Part shown: positions 63,921-64,000 of the stretch, one piece after another
Position numbering within the stretch: position 1 is the first letter of the stretch
Layout: every line of letters begins with the position of its first letter
DNA from: Aneurinibacillus sp. REN35
GTDB taxonomy: Bacteria > Bacillota > Bacilli > Aneurinibacillales > Aneurinibacillaceae
Direction of reading: 5' to 3'
Assembly (NCBI RefSeq): GCF_041379945.2
Contig: NZ_JBFTXJ020000008.1
Coordinates: 119,611 to 183,610 of the forward strand
Length of the DNA: 64,000 nt
Program-made: the position numbers and the translations under genes
Notes under the pieces: model-generated
The model's input: the letters and a program-made list of their open reading frames with translations, nothing else
Told to the model about the DNA's origin: nothing
Database searches by the model: none

Positions 63921-64000
63921 CTATAGAATCTCAGACGAGAGTTTGGGCTGTGTGAACTGAAGCAGATAGTCCGGACCGCCTGCTTTGGAGTCGGTGCCTG
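63921..64000 (-). CDS. rocA: 1-pyrroline-5-carboxylate dehydrogenase, C-terminal end (cut by window edge)
   Basis: The last 25 codons of a gene continuing beyond the window: [19 protein letters not shown] then LSSEIL and a TAG stop at 63921. [12 protein letters not shown] is the well-known C-terminus of RocA-type P5C dehydrogenases, which oxidise P5C to glutamate. It is followed by rocD, as in arginine and ornithine catabolic operons. Confidence 0.88.
   Translation of the reverse strand, partial: GTDSKAGGPDYLLQFTQPKLSSEIL

Overview
The window reads as chromosomal DNA of an aerobic, endospore-forming Gram-positive bacterium of the Bacillales. The gene content and protein style suggest a Paenibacillaceae/Aneurinibacillus-like organism; this is an inference from content, not from a marker gene. 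Support comes from spore genes (yunB, a SleB-type cortex hydrolase, a GerA-type receptor operon, two CotF-type coat proteins, a SpoIID-like protein), a SigI/RsgI pair, the SufCDSUB order, a proline T-box and AGGAGG-type ribosome binding sites. I see no rRNA, tRNA, insertion sequence, prophage or CRISPR array. Most genes lie on the minus strand. The main plus-strand block runs from 35.2 to 43.2 kb.

Layout. 0-10.2 kb: start of yunB (cut by the window edge), a GlsB/YeaQ stress protein behind a SigB-like promoter, a secreted NlpC/P60 hydrolase behind a c-di-AMP (ydaO-type) riboswitch, a DUF3891 protein, an AbrB-family permease, a SleB-like hydrolase, a degenerate tandem ThyX-like protein, an HD-GYP protein and a yunE-yunD-(small gene)-yunC unit. 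10.2-15.5 kb: the complete sufCDSUB iron-sulfur operon with palindromes upstream. 15.7-23.4 kb: sigI-rsgI, small unknown proteins, a thioredoxin-like gene with gcvH, a YkuU-type peroxiredoxin, and an Spx-like plus aminotransferase pair. 23.5-26.7 kb: btuFCD corrinoid ABC transporter behind a canonical cobalamin riboswitch and terminator. 26.7-35.1 kb: a GAF-GGDEF protein, an amino-acid ABC ATPase with a DUF2797 protein, an MFS carrier and a four-gene spore germinant receptor operon (A-C-D-B).

35.2-43.2 kb, plus strand: T-box then proB-proA-proC, a P-loop/Asp23-like fusion, two CotF-like coat proteins, YfhH with a Cys-rich tail, and a SpoIID-like plus cupredoxin-like pair. 43.2-50.6 kb: small unknown genes, an MFS carrier, ispH with a YciI-like gene, a 53-residue DUF2759-like gene, a YvyE/IMPACT protein, cardiolipin synthase (plus strand), a winged-helix protein and a DUF4230 protein. 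50.6-62.7 kb: a long cobalamin late-pathway cluster read from cobT towards cbiB, starting with an unusual cobalamin riboswitch. 62.7-64 kb: rocD and the last codons of rocA.

How it works together. Two cobalamin riboswitches tie corrinoid import (btuFCD) to completion and remodelling of the cofactor: adenosylation (cobO), amidation (cbiP), aminopropanol-phosphate supply (pduX, cobD), attachment (cbiB), remodelling of foreign corrinoids (cbiZ), nucleotide loop assembly (cobU, cobT, cobS, cobC) and dimethylbenzimidazole synthesis (bluB). No corrin-ring-building genes are present here, so the ring comes either from uptake or from genes elsewhere. Four gene-free stretches exceed 300 bases (1305-1671, 26336-26703, 35109-35564, 62323-62682), and each holds a riboswitch or T-box leader.
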